NCBI GenBank assembly: GCA_036873755.1
Contig: JAVTVY010020476.1
Coordinates: forward strand, 1 to 64,000
Length of the DNA: 64,000 nucleotides
Source: Hanleya hanleyi
Lineage: Eukaryota > Mollusca > Polyplacophora > Lepidopleurida > Hanleyidae
Direction of reading: 5' to 3'
In this document: positions 11,093 through 21,090 of the stretch, in pieces
Position numbering within the stretch: the stretch's first letter is position 1
Layout of the letters: the number at the start of each line of letters is the position of its first letter
Program-made: the position numbers and the translations under genes
The notes under the pieces: generated by a model
Database searches by the model: none
What the model was told of the DNA's origin: nothing
What the model saw: the letters and a program-made list of their open reading frames with translations, nothing else

Positions 11093-13392
11093 GGGACCGT
11101 GAAGACCTGTCGAAGGGACGAAAATTACCGGGGGGAAAAACCTCTCGCTGGGTAGTCATGTGATCTTGATTCCGATTCCTCCTCCGGTCAAACGAAGACG
11201 AAGCATAAGCTGGACGCCGAGACGCTGCAGAAAGGAGTCTAGATGTCCTTTTCTTGCGAATACCAGGCATGACAGACTCAACTGCGTTGTTGAACACGAA
11301 CTTAGAAGTCAGCGGCTGGTGCAACAGTTGGGTTCTAGCTGAAACCCGAACTTCGGCCTTGGTGTTGCGCAGCAATGCTTTGCGCTGAGCCTGAAGAAAA
11401 GAAAACATGAGAATAGGAGCCCGCCTCGATGACATGACGGTTAGACTTGTTCAGCGTGTCAAGAAAACTCCGTAGGTAGGTGAGGTGACCGGGAGACAGA
11501 AGAGCCGACCCATCAAGCTGACGGATGGCAGGATCGAATGCAAGTCGAGTTGTGGCGAACAGGAACCAGTCGGTGTACGACGTAATACGTTGAATGGCGA
11601 GCAACATCTCCTGAAGATTATCAACTACCTTGGAGGACTTCAATACTTGATCCAAATCACGGTCCGGTATAGGAGGATTGTCTGGGAGAATACCATCGTG
11701 GAGTTGGTAAAACGTGAAAGTAGGTTTCTTAAACTTGTCGTCCTCAAGTTGATGGTCGTAGGTAGTACAATTGGACGCCCAAGCCGGAGACGGAGCACAG
11801 AAAGTAGGAGTTGTCGACGAAGATCCGGACGAAATGACAGAAGAAGCCGCTGTCACACACTTGTGTCTAGAACGAGAAGAAGAGACAGCAGTAGTAGGCC
11901 CGGGCATCTCAGGGACGAGAGCAATCAGTGCCGTCATCTTATCCTCAAACGTTAACGCACTCGCGTCTACTGAGTTGTCAACCGGAGAAGACGATGATTT
12001 CCGGCCAGAGGTAGAAGATGCAGAAGACGATCAGGTGAAACCTCATCGAGGTTCAGATGAGAAGATGTAGATGCAATTTGGGAAAAGTGGTCCGTAACCC
12101 GCGGAGTAGCAGGAATGAGACGTGAAGAGCTGACGGACAACAGACGATCAAGTGGATGACATTGAGATGGCGACCGAGAACGACGACCTTGACGACCTCG
12201 TAGAGGTGTACGGGAACGGAGATGTGAAGAATGAGAACGGCGTTGTGGTGTACGGAAACGACGTAGTGGCGTACGGGAACGGTGTTGTGGTGTACGGGAA
12301 CGACGTTGTGGCGTACGGGAACGGCGTATGGGAACGACGTAATGGCGCACGGGAACGGCGTTGTGGCGTACGGGAACGGCGTAGTGGTGAATGGGAACGA
12401 CGTAATGGCGTACGAGAACGGCGTTGAGGTGTACGGGAACGGCGTTGTGGCGTACGGGAACGGCGTTGTGGCGTACGGGAACGACGTTGTGGCGTACGGG
12501 AACGACGCTGCGATGTACGGGAACGGCGTTGCAAGGAATCAACAGAGGTAGAAACCGTAGATTGATGTAAAGTCGGAGCCCGAAGTGTTACTGTGGGATC
12601 TGAACGAGGAACGAACGGTAAGAGACGGGTGGACGACGAAGACTTCGACTTAGAAGGCAGGCGTGCAGCCGTACTCCGCGAAACTGTTTTGGACGAAGCA
12701 GTCGTAGAAGAAGGACGAGACTTAAATCGCAGGGATGAAGTCGAAGCCCGTTGTAGCTTTTTCTTTTTCAGAGTATTAGACTGTGAAAGAACATCAACAG
12801 TAGACAATAGATTGGATGAAGCCGGAGCCCGTGGAGTCGACGGAGAAGAAACCTTTTGTTCGGTCCCGATAAGAAAAGGTCGATCTGTGATAGCAGGCCG
12901 CCACTTGGAGACAGTGTCTTTTGTTGTCCCAGACACAGAGACGGAAGATTGCGTAACTCCAGACTTGAACTTAGTCCCAGAGCCGTCAGACGAGTTCTTA
13001 TCATCACGAATAGACCTGTCTGGGTAGTTGTCGATTTCCACCCGCTTGACTCTACCTCTAGGGGGAAATCTGAAAGATGATGAAAGCGACATGCTGAGAA
13101 GATGGGGCACTTCCAAATGCGAGCCAGGTAGATCTTCGTTGAACTTAAAGTCACCGATGAGAGCTATTTCTGATTGATGTCGCTCGTCAACAGATAAGTT
13201 GAGATCCTCCGAAGACCGTAGAAGGAACGCACGTCTAGCCTGGGCATAATTTCGCCAGGTAGCATCGTCCCAGTTCAAACATTCCAAACAGGTGACCTGC
13301 CGATAACAAAGATGTCCTTTGCATGAGAAGCAGGCCGAATGCCGACAGGAACGGCAACGTTTAGAATTTTCAGGGACACTATGATCAGACAT
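10992..13392 (-). pseudogene. DIRS Gag-like protein, frameshifted
   Basis: The start codon at 13390-13392 opens a frame whose N-terminus carries a cysteine/histidine cluster (CRSCRHSACFSCKGHLC, then CLEC, residues about 13-38), a zinc-binding arrangement often seen at the N-terminus of invertebrate DIRS Gag proteins. The first frame runs 414 codons to 12148. It is Ser/Arg/Thr-rich and enters a 21-bp tandem repeat coding for RRSRTPQ, where the frame slips. The continuation is readable in a second frame to 11967, a third (11937-11335), and a last Arg/Gly-rich stretch to 10992. The third segment (PPIPDRDLDQVL, then LLSPGHLTYLRSFLDTL) looks like a genuine structured domain. The whole probably represents one Gag broken by several indels. 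Confidence 0.7.
12200..12545. repeat. 21-bp coding minisatellite in DIRS Gag
   Basis: About sixteen imperfect copies of a unit such as GTACGGGAACGGCGTTGTGGC. On the minus strand they encode an RS-like heptad (RRSRTPQ). Read in shifted frames the same DNA gives VPVRHNA or PYTTTPF, so copy-number slippage here switches frame. Confidence 0.85.
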
Positions 13393-13500
13393 TGTCCAAA
13401 ATAAATCTGATAGTAGTGAGCTTCAGAAAATAATCCTAGGTTACGTCTAAAACTAGATCTAAACAGGAACTCCTTTCAAACACGTCTACACGCGGCAGAT

Positions 13501-13650
13501 GCAGGAAGAAAAGAGGGAGTATTCATGGGGCACATGCGCAGAGTAAACCAGCTGAGCTCCCTAAAGGGAGATAACTTTTATTCCGCAAAGGATCCCCTAA
13601 AGGAGGATATAAGGCATAGCAATAGCAGGTGAAGATTTGAGCAATAAATC
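13501..13650. repeat. Right inverted terminal repeat of the DIRS element
   Basis: Partner of 7442-7575. It lies just upstream of the Gag start (minus strand), so it presumably carries the element promoter. AGGGAG and AAAGGAGG motifs flank the short segment missing from the left copy. Confidence 0.85.
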
Positions 13651-13852
13651 TTGAGATTAGTGAAATCTCTGAAAATCAGTTATGGAGGCATGGCCTGAAG
13701 ATTCGGGAGAAAGTTGTTACGAACCCTTTTGTTCTGACCAGTAGCTAGCTCGACAAGATGGGTAGCTCGACTGAGCTGCCTTATAACATACGTCAGCTTT
13801 TGCTTAATATTATATTTAATTGAGACTAATTGACCGCTATAGTAACGCATTC

Positions 13853-14120
13853 ATATGCCAAGCCGTTTTGGTATTTATTCATTTATTTTTTTATATCAAG
13901 AATTCTATTTTTTTATATCAAAAATAAGTGTGCGCCGTTTTGGTATTTAATCGCATAATTGTTGATATCAACAATTGTTGAACACTTACACCAGTACGGA
14001 ACTATGGCAAGTCGTTTTTGGTATTTATTCAGTTCTTTTGATTTCAAGAATAAACTTTTATTCGTGATATGATAAATCGTATTCTAAATAACTAAATAAA
14101 TACCAAAACGGCTTGCCATA
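13853..14120. mobile_element. MITE of about 268 bp
   Basis: Terminal inverted repeats of about 26 bp: CAAGCCGTTTTGGTATTTAT at the left end and ATAAATACCAAAACGGCTTG at the right. The AT-rich interior contains further degenerate copies of GTTTTGGTATTTA (about 13939 and 14027) and has no coding capacity. The ends are flanked by TA-containing sequence (CATATG, CCATACA), so a TA target duplication is possible. The autonomous parent is unknown. Confidence 0.75.
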
Positions 14121-17100
14121 CATTCACCAGATGTGAGGTTATATTTCGTCATTGCCGAAAAAATTATTTCAGCTGTGCTCAGTTTGAGGTTGTTGCAGCA
14201 CGAGAAAGAAGTAGGGCCTTTTATTTCATGTATTATCTGAAGGATAAAACAAGGAAAAACAAATTGCGATTTGGCTCATGGTTATTGGTGCATATTTACC
14301 AAAACCTAAAGTGTTACAAAGCAAACTGAATATTAATTTAGTATTTTTCCAGCAGAAACAATTGTCATATCCGGCACAGTTCGTTTCCAATTTTGTTCAT
14401 TGCTTGCTCATGATCAAAGTGGTGTAGAGTTTGTTGTGAAGACGGAAAACTATAATCAGGATATCGAATTAAAACCCATTCCACATACCATTATCCAATG
14501 GCAGTTTATTAGCTTTTATCAAACAGTCCATGTACCACACAACTGCAAGCGATAAAGATCTTTGTCTGTAACAACGACTTGACGATATCGATAGGAAATT
14601 TCTGTGCAGTGTACAGAGATTATTCGTCTTTGAATCTTCTACCCTCAAAAAGGGATTGATATATAATTTAACAGAATTTTTGATAGACTTCCATTACCAA
14701 CTTTCCCTTCGTGAAATCTACTTCTGTTCCCCGGTAAACAAAGATTATGTCACCGGATAATCATATCCCCCTGCATCGACATACTGTTTTTCAAGCAGAG
14801 TTTTCTGCTGCCCACAAGAGTAGCCTACATTGTGTGTCAACAGAGTGCTGTTTGAATCACAATGGTTCTAGGAAAATAAGGAAACGTTTGCCCTGACCAC
14901 GAAATGCATTTAAACATATTTATTACAGCTACATTTCGTCCACCGTTTCTGAGACGCGGACAACTATTATTAATATAAATTTAAGGCATTGGTTCTTGTG
15001 CCACTGCAGGTAGATTTAATAGCCGGACACGGTATAAAGTAAGAAACTACCAATCCAGGAATATTATGTTCACACCTGTACATCATTTACACGCCTAAAC
15101 TTAGTGGTATGATTACAATTTGGAAATAGAGCCTAATATTCTCGATTGGTTTTGAGATTAGTGTGAAACTGGCAGTGGGTAAAACCCAGACGGATCTGCC
15201 CAGACCCAGACGAGATCGATTTCATGTGCCTTTCATGTGCCAAGGCTCAGTTGCATAGCGTGACCTCATATAATGTACTGAAGTTACCGCGGACAAAGGT
15301 CAGTGAGATCGTATAAGGCGATGAATAGCATGGGGTGTACAGTTTAATATTCAGTAATTTGGCTGGCCATGCGTTAAGACGATACACGCACGGACCGTCT
15401 GTAATGACCTTATTCGGCCTCATGAACGTTGTCCGACAATATACCGTACATAAAGAAAACAGGTATGAACATTGAGTCTTCAATAAAGAATTATTCGACG
15501 TCACGTCAAAAAAAAGCAAATGAGCTTCAGTACATGAAACCACTGTTATGGAGCTTTACATGAGTATTTAAAGCATAATATATACAATATCACGGAGAGG
15601 TGGTGATCATTTGGTAGATTTCAGTTCATTATACATCATGTACATGCTGAAAAAAGACAGCAAATTAAAAGGGACACACTTTAGTATGTTAATCTCCTGG
15701 CTGTATGACTCAATTTCTGCGAGTAAATTTGGACAGGTCACTTTTGGACGAAACGGAAAATTTCCAGTTTTGGCCGCCATCTGTGCTTTTCAGCGTCTAC
15801 AAGATCACTGCGATTTCGTCTGGACAGGCAAGTCGACACTTCAATTTTATGTACCGGTAACTCAGCACAAAAAATAAAGTTCTCTATCCATTCTTGAATA
15901 ATTGATTGACTATCAAGCTCGATTGTCCGTATCTATTCAAAAATCGTCAATAAATCGTTCTCGTCTGGATTTTCTCTCTGTCTGGTCCGACTACCCGTGG
16001 TTTTACCTACTGCCTGTGAAACTGTATGCGTATGTACAACTGTTTTTTTTAACTAACACCAGCTACACTTATTTAATTACCGACTTTTCGGCAATTTCAG
16101 CTCAATTTATCGATCGCTAACGGTAGCCAGAATATATGTATCACATGCGACATAATATAGTTGACATAACAATGTGAATAATGGTGAAAGTATATGTTTA
16201 TGATAACATCAGAATGCATAACGGAAAAGAAAACATAAACACACAATGATATGTTATTACAAGAATAACGATACAACTCGCAGGCTGGATAAAAACAACA
16301 CTATACCGGGATTATGCATCAATAGTCGAGTCGTGTGACGTGTCCCGTCGATCCGAGCGAGGTTAGGTCACAAATACAATTATTTACAATTACTCGGATA
16401 GACCTATCACTGGTGCTTGCTACAACGGAGGAACCCCGCCAATAGGGCAGATTAGGGGACTGGGAGACGACAATCTGAAAAGATGAGACAAATATCTATC
16501 TATCTATACCATTAAAGCCCTACTGCTTGCCTGTCCGTATTTTTATAACACGATAACCACGCGTTGTAGAAATACAATTTTTATATAAATGATTCGAAAG
16601 GTATTGATCAGGAGAGTGACTTAAGACTTAATTTGGACCGGGTCCCGGGGGTGGGGGGTGGCCGCGCCCTGTTGTGTTTTACTATGTTATCAGTATATAA
16701 TTGGCATGCACCACAGACCACATAAAGGCAGTGCAGGGCTAGGTCGTATATGTATGTATTAACCTTATACCTGGCCTGGGGGAGGGGGGGGGGAGGGGGA
16801 CGAAATGACCCTCCACCCCCAACTAATCTCCGGAACGACAAAAAATGAAGAGCTGAAACTCCGTAACTTTATAGTTTATCATATTGGGAGCATTTTGAGC
16901 CTATTTGCATAACCCCCCGAGCAGAGGATCATGGGAAAATTCAAGATGGCTTTTTCTCCCAGAAAAGTGATATTTTGTCATATTTCTTCAAAATTTCTGC
17001 TTTTCCGCGATGAAAAGCAGGCAAAAACCATTTTATTTCACATAACATTACTATTTAATAATTTATCATGGAGTTTTAGCGGAGAAATTGCATAAAAAAA

Positions 17101-17175
17101 ATCGGAAAATCTGAGTGAAAAATCGACCGAAAAATGCCTTTTTTGAAAATGACGTCAGTGTGACGTTCATCAAAG
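14121..17175. other. Non-coding tract left of the Polinton
   Basis: No supported gene. The strip at about 16560-16760 (GGACCGGGTCCCGGGGGTG neighbourhood, G/C tracts) resembles the right flank of the Polinton at about 31540-31740 in the same orientation. The remainder is AT-rich sequence with nothing recognisable. Confidence 0.5.
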
Positions 17176-17181
17176 TGGCCA
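17176..17181. repeat. Left target-site duplication TGGCCA
   Basis: Six bases immediately outside the AGT terminus, identical to 31227-31232. The sequence beyond them differs on the two sides. Confidence 0.65.
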
Positions 17182-17469
17182 AGTAGTAGTGTTAACCGGA
17201 ATCGAGCCTTATTTTTTGGGCACCGGGAAAATTCACCATCTGTTGGTCCATGTTAAATCGCAATCGGGAACCCTCAAATTACGGCTCACCAGCTCAAGGA
17301 TCCAATCAGAAGCGAGTATTTTTTTCAAATCCGTAAATCGAGTCCCATTGACCTTTGACCTCAGAAATTTGCATATCACGCGACCCAGATCAAAGGTCCC
17401 GGTGTATTCTTCCGCGGTGATGCGGTCGCGGAAGAAAGCTTCCGCGGAGAAAAAGTAGTCCCCAGACTG

Positions 17470-18320
17470 GAAATACGCTGCATGGTCCGATTGGGTCGAG
17501 TGAGGTAATAAAGTGAAGCATTCGTCAAGGGGCATCTGATGGGCTGGGTGTGGGGTTGAAATATCGGCATTCTGCGCATGCGCGGTGGCCAAAGGGTATG
17601 AAAATAGACGTTTTGGAGCTAGGGAGCCACTAATGGTCCAATGGGGTCGAGTGAGGTATCAAAGTGAAGCATTCGTCAAGGGGCATTTGATGGGCTGGGT
17701 GTGGGGTTGAAATATCGGCATTCTGCGCATGCGCGGTGGCCAAAGGGTATGAAAATAGACGTTTTGGAGCTAGGGGAGCCACTAATGGTCCAGTGGGGTC
17801 GAGTGAGGTATCAAAGTGAAGCATTCGTGAAGGGGCATTTGATGGGCTGGGTGTGGGGTTGAAATATCGGCATTCTGCGCATGCGCGGTGGCCAAAGGGT
17901 ATGAAAATAGACGTTTTGGAGCTATGGGAGTCCCTAATGGTCCAATTGGGTCATATGAGGTATCCATGTGAAGCATTCGTGAAAGGGCATCTGACTGAAC
18001 TAGCGGCTCGGCCGTTGTCACCATTCTGCGCATGCGCAGACAGGGAATTGTGGGAAAAGGGTATGGAAATAGACGTTTTGGGATCTAGGGGAGCTCCTAA
18101 TGGGCCGATGGAGTTGTATGAGGTATCCATGTGAAGCCTATGTGAGGGGGCATCTGACTGGACTAGTGGCTCGAGCGTTATCACCATTCTGCGCATGCGC
18201 AGACAGGGAATTGTGGGAAAAGGGTATGGAAATAGACGTTTTGGGATCTAGGGCAGCCCCTAATGGGCCGATGGGGTTGTATGAGGTATCAATGTGAAGC
18301 CTATGTGAAGGGGCATCAGT
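17470..18320. repeat. Tandem ~160-bp units with NRF-1-type palindromes
   Basis: Each unit carries CTGCGCATGCGC(A/G)G, then AAAGGGTATG or GGGAAAAGGGTATGG, then TAGACGTTTT, a variable GGTCCAATGGGG-like stretch and GAGGTATCAA. GCGCATGCGC cores lie at 17574, 17725, 17877, 18028 and 18191, with two more at 19118 and 19296. TGCGCATGCGCA is a perfect match to the vertebrate NRF-1 consensus. Whether NRF-1 binds here is inference. Confidence 0.85.
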
Positions 18321-18404
18321 CATGGGTGGGTGCATGTAAAATTTTCCTGAAAAAAAACAAACGGAACACGGACTTTATCGAACAATCCGGGAAAACGCCT
18401 ATAT

Positions 18405-18960
18405 GGGGTATGGGGGGGTATAGGACCATCCTGGGAAACCTACTTCTCGACATTTGCGGTATAGGTTGTGGGGTCTCGTTTTCTTAGTCTCGTCATTTAG
18501 AACACGATAGAAAGTGTCCCGGAGCGAAACGGTGAAATTTTTGAAAAAAGTCACCGAGACCCATATAGACCTATATAGTCCCATACTGGGGGTATAGGAC
18601 CGATGTTTGTCCCACTGGGAAACCTACTTCTCGACATTTGCGGTATGGTTGTTTGGATTTGTTTTCTTAGCCTCGTCATTTAGAACAGGATAGGAAGTGT
18701 CCCGGAGCGAAACGGTGAAATTTTTGAAAAAAGTCACCGAGACCCATATAGACCCATATAGTCCCATACTGGGGGTATAGGACCAATGTTTGTCCCACTG
18801 GGAAACCTACTTCTATACATTCGCGGTATGGTTGTTTGGATTTGTTTTCTTAAGTCTCGTCATTTAGAACACGATAGGAAGTGTCCCGGCACGAAACGGT
18901 GAACTTTTTTTTTAAAAAGTCACCGAGGCCTGGGTAGGCTCATATAGACCCATATACTGG
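18405..18960. repeat. Tandem ~185-bp units in the left terminal repeat
   Basis: Three units each contain a GGGAAACCTACTTCT-like start, TTCTTAGTCTCGTCATTTAG, AAGTGTCCCGG and GTCACCGAGACCCATATAGA. The inverted counterpart lies at about 29620-29990. Confidence 0.85.
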
Positions 18961-19524
18961 GATATAAGCCCAATGTATGTATAAATCCATACGGGGTGGA
19001 CATGTTGGAGTCTAGGTGAGTCCCTGGTGGTCCAATGGTGTCATATGAGGTCTTATTTTGAAGCTCTCATGCAGGAGCACTTGACTACACTAATGGTTCG
19101 TACGTTGTCAATATTCTGCGCATGCGCAGCCTGGCCGTAGTATAGAAAGCAGGGATTTTTGGGGGTGTGTGTGTGGGTGTGTTTGGGTTAGAGATGGGCT
19201 ATTCACGGTTCGAATGGGTCGTGTGAGGTGTCAATGTGAGTCTATGTAATGGAGCCTCTGATGGCGTGGATGTGGGGTTGAAATAGGGTCATTCTGCGCA
19301 TGCGCGGTAGCCAAAGGGTATGGATATAGCCGTTTTTGTGGTCTAGGCGAGCCCCTCATGGGCCTATTGGGTCGAGTGAGGTATCCATGTGAATCGTAGG
19401 TGGGGGAGCATCCACCTGGACTAACATTCACGTGGTTTGGTGGGTCTGCGCAAGTGTGTGTGACGTCACTTCCGGGTTTTTTCAGAATGCTCAAACACTA
19501 CCTCCAACTTTCCCGCACCGTGGC

Positions 19525-19625
19525 CCGGCCCGCCCCGGCCGCAGCGCGCGCGCGCGCGGGATCATCCGGCACGCAGCGCGGGGATGATCTAATGCCGCAG
19601 CGCGCGCGCGCGCGCGTCATCACCG
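19525..19625. repeat. Alternating (GC)n tracts at the inner edge of the left terminal repeat
   Basis: Two runs of alternating GC (about 19546-19560 and 19599-19617) within a very GC-rich 100 bp. The mirror position on the right (28990-29050) has comparable runs. Alternating purine-pyrimidine GC of this kind can adopt Z-DNA; that behaviour here is inferred. Confidence 0.7.
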
Positions 19626-19744
19626 GCAGTGCGTGGATGAATGTAGGGAGAGGTTAAATCGACGCCTATTTCACCCGGATGTAAAAATGACGTCACTTCC
19701 GGTTTGGGTGAATGGGGCGTGACCTTTGGACATGTCCAGACTTG

Positions 19745-19895
19745 TCTGACCGCCATTGTTGGAAAATGGCGGATAATGGCGGATAATGGCGGAAGGTGAC
19801 CGCCATTGTGGGAAAATGGCGGATAATGGCGGAAGGTGACCGCCATTGTGGGAAAATGGCGGATAATGGCGGAAGGTGACCGCCATTGTGGAAAA
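19745..19895. repeat. Tandem ATGGCGG/CCGCCAT array
   Basis: About three to four units of roughly 47 bp built from GGAAAATGGCGGATAATGGC and GAAGGTGACCGCCATTGTG. AAAATGGCGG resembles the YY1 core (AAnATGGCGG). The array lies about 170-320 bp upstream of the first TATA box, a plausible upstream promoter position. Confidence 0.8.
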
Positions 19896-20062
19896 CCCCC
19901 ACACACAGGTCAGTACATGCATTCCTATGATGTTCACGCATAATAAAAGGATTGATCTGTAATCTGTGTTGTTGTTGTTGCTCTCTTTTTTGGACTAACC
20001 CATCAGAATAGTACGTATCACGGACTACACCCGACGTCTAGGCGCGCATGTGTGACATGGTC

Positions 20063-20069
20063 TATAAAA
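20063..20069 (+). promoter_or_regulatory. TATA box of the first Polinton gene
   Basis: TATAAAA, 53 bp upstream of the ATG at 20116. Its spacing matches the boxes of the next four genes. Confidence 0.6.
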
Positions 20070-20115
20070 CACGTCCCTCTGGATCCTACACCTTCATTTC
20101 TACGGTTGCAGAGCC

Positions 20116-20442
20116 ATGACGGAGATCCAGCCCTAGGCGACTCGCATTTTACAGCATGCCACCGTGGTTAATTCACTCACGGGTTACCGAGCAGTGGTCC
20201 GGTCCATGTTTGCAGATGGCGACGACAACGAGGGGCGACGCCAGATCCTGAACGAGTTCACAGAAGCGGTCCTCGACAGAGTGCACTCGACGGAGAGGTG
20301 TGCCATCACTCACCACTACTGGACTATGACAGCCATCCTTGATGCTCGGGCTATGGACCACGAGCGCTCACGCCGGAACCAGCGACGGCTGGTTGGCCTA
20401 GTCATGGTCTGTGCCCTATTGACCCTGGCGCTGTGGCATTGA
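20116..20442 (+). pseudogene. Small tail-anchored membrane protein with an early in-frame stop
   Basis: I do not recognise the family. The ATG at 20116 is the best-placed start, with a TATA box 53 bp upstream, but codon 7 is TAG (20134-20136). The same frame then stays open for 102 codons. Without readthrough, translation could restart at the internal ATG at 20206. The product has an acidic/polar N-terminal half (ADGDDNEGRRQILNEF), a basic stretch (ERSRRNQRRL) and a C-terminal hydrophobic segment (VGLVMVCALLTLALWH), the layout of a tail-anchored protein. As the first gene of the rightward cluster it may act at a membrane; that is inference. Confidence 0.55.
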
Positions 20443-20456
20443 CAGTGAGACCTGAC

Positions 20457-20468
20457 TATAAATACGAG
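20457..20468 (+). promoter_or_regulatory. TATA box, first PC4-like paralogue
   Basis: TATAAATACGAG, 58 bp upstream of the ATG at 20515. The same 12-mer precedes the second paralogue. Confidence 0.65.
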
Positions 20469-20514
20469 GGTCAGACACAGTGTGTGTCATTCACCGTTCG
20501 ACATTGGATCAAGC

Positions 20515-21018
20515 ATGTCACCAGTTCTACGAGCCATCCTTCCCCTTACACCCCGGGTGGGGTTACACGTCTATGAAGATAAAGTCACCCTCGTGGAAGA
20601 CCGTGGAGATGTTTGCTGGTCGCCCGCTGAGACCGTATCGAATACGGTTACGCTACACCGTGACGGCTGGACCAAATTTAAACGGGTGTTGAGCGGCGAG
20701 CTCGACGGACACCTCATCCACATAGACAATGCCATCTACGTATACCGTGGACCCTTCTTCCCACGCCTGGGCCGCTACCAAGACCCTACGCGAAGCTTCA
20801 CCCTAGACCCCGATCTGTGGATAGCCTTCGAGAAAGTGGTGCCTATCGTGGACCAGCTGTTTACACCGGACGAGCGGTCATCAGACGAGTTGGAGTGGGC
20901 TCGTGCCCTGAGAGAAGCAGCGGCAGAACCCAATGAACAAATGTCTAGCCATGAACCAGACGACGATGCCATTGATTACCCGGCTAGACTCAGTCAGCCC
21001 AGTGACATGACCACCTGA
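20515..21018 (+). CDS. PC4-like protein, paralogue 1 (tentative)
   Basis: 167 residues from the ATG at 20515, chosen because TATAAATACGAG lies 58 bp upstream. It is clearly paralogous to the next gene over about 110 residues (GWTKFKRVLS, ELDG, LIH, RGPFF, DLW, SSDELEW/DW). The pattern of short beta-like strands followed by a W-containing helix (VTLHRDGWTKFKRVL, then FTLDPDLWIAFEKVV) occurs twice per protein. It resembles the PC4/p15 single-stranded-DNA-binding fold, whose relatives occur in many invertebrate Polintons. The C-terminal ~55 residues are acidic. If PC4-like, it would bind single-stranded DNA or help transcription. That assignment is inference; the paralogy is seen directly. Confidence 0.6.
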   Translation: MSPVLRAILPLTPRVGLHVYEDKVTLVEDRGDVCWSPAETVSNTVTLHRDGWTKFKRVLSGELDGHLIHIDNAIYVYRGPFFPRLGRYQDPTRSFTLDPDLWIAFEKVVPIVDQLFTPDERSSDELEWARALREAAAEPNEQMSSHEPDDDAIDYPARLSQPSDMTT

Positions 21019-21043
21019 TCCTTTGATCTCACGGGGTTCTCCC

Positions 21044-21055
21044 TATAAATACGAG
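21044..21055 (+). promoter_or_regulatory. TATA box, second PC4-like paralogue
   Basis: TATAAATACGAG, identical to 20457-20468 and 47 bp upstream of the ATG at 21091. The tandem duplication therefore included the promoter. Confidence 0.65.
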
Positions 21056-21090
21056 AGACAGTCAAATCTGGTACCATTCACGTACTGACC

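Larger units (their letters stand above)
7442..13650 (-). mobile_element. DIRS-type tyrosine-recombinase retrotransposon, decayed
   Basis: A minus-strand element of about 6.2 kb. In transcriptional order it has a Gag-like zinc-binding ORF, reverse transcriptase, RNase H and a tyrosine recombinase in place of a DDE integrase, which is the diagnostic order of DIRS-like elements. Its ends are inverted copies (about 7442-7575 and 13501-13650) rather than direct LTRs, again as in DIRS. The left copy lacks about 15 nt (a CCTTTAGGGGAT segment) found in the right one. Each gene is split by frameshifts and the recombinase lacks key arginines, so this copy should be inactive. The length is normal for a complete DIRS element. 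Confidence 0.85.
17182..19545. repeat. Left terminal inverted repeat of the Polinton
   Basis: Inverted counterpart of 29035-31226. Three blocks are visible. The outer ~290 bp is unique. Next (about 17470-18320) come about six tandem units of 150-165 bp, most with a GCGCATGCGC palindrome. Then (about 18410-18960) come three units of about 180-187 bp sharing CGTCATTTAGAACA and GTGTCCCGG. A further palindrome-bearing stretch (18990-19450) leads into a GC-rich edge. Small open frames across these blocks repeat with the DNA unit and are not genes. Confidence 0.9.

Noticed and set aside
12152..12551. Plus-strand open frames rich in VYGNGVV / AYGNDV
   Set aside because: They are the reverse translation of the 21-bp repeat in the minus-strand DIRS Gag.
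7442..13650. LTR retrotransposon or endogenous retrovirus
   Set aside because: Ends are inverted, not direct, repeats, and the last domain is a tyrosine recombinase rather than a DDE integrase.
17189..18487. Chains of 60-120-codon open frames on both strands with near-identical proteins
   Set aside because: They repeat with the DNA unit of the terminal repeat, occur on both strands, and have no coding signature.
19589..19941. Open frames rich in HYPPFSHNGGH
   Set aside because: They are translations of the ATGGCGG tandem array.
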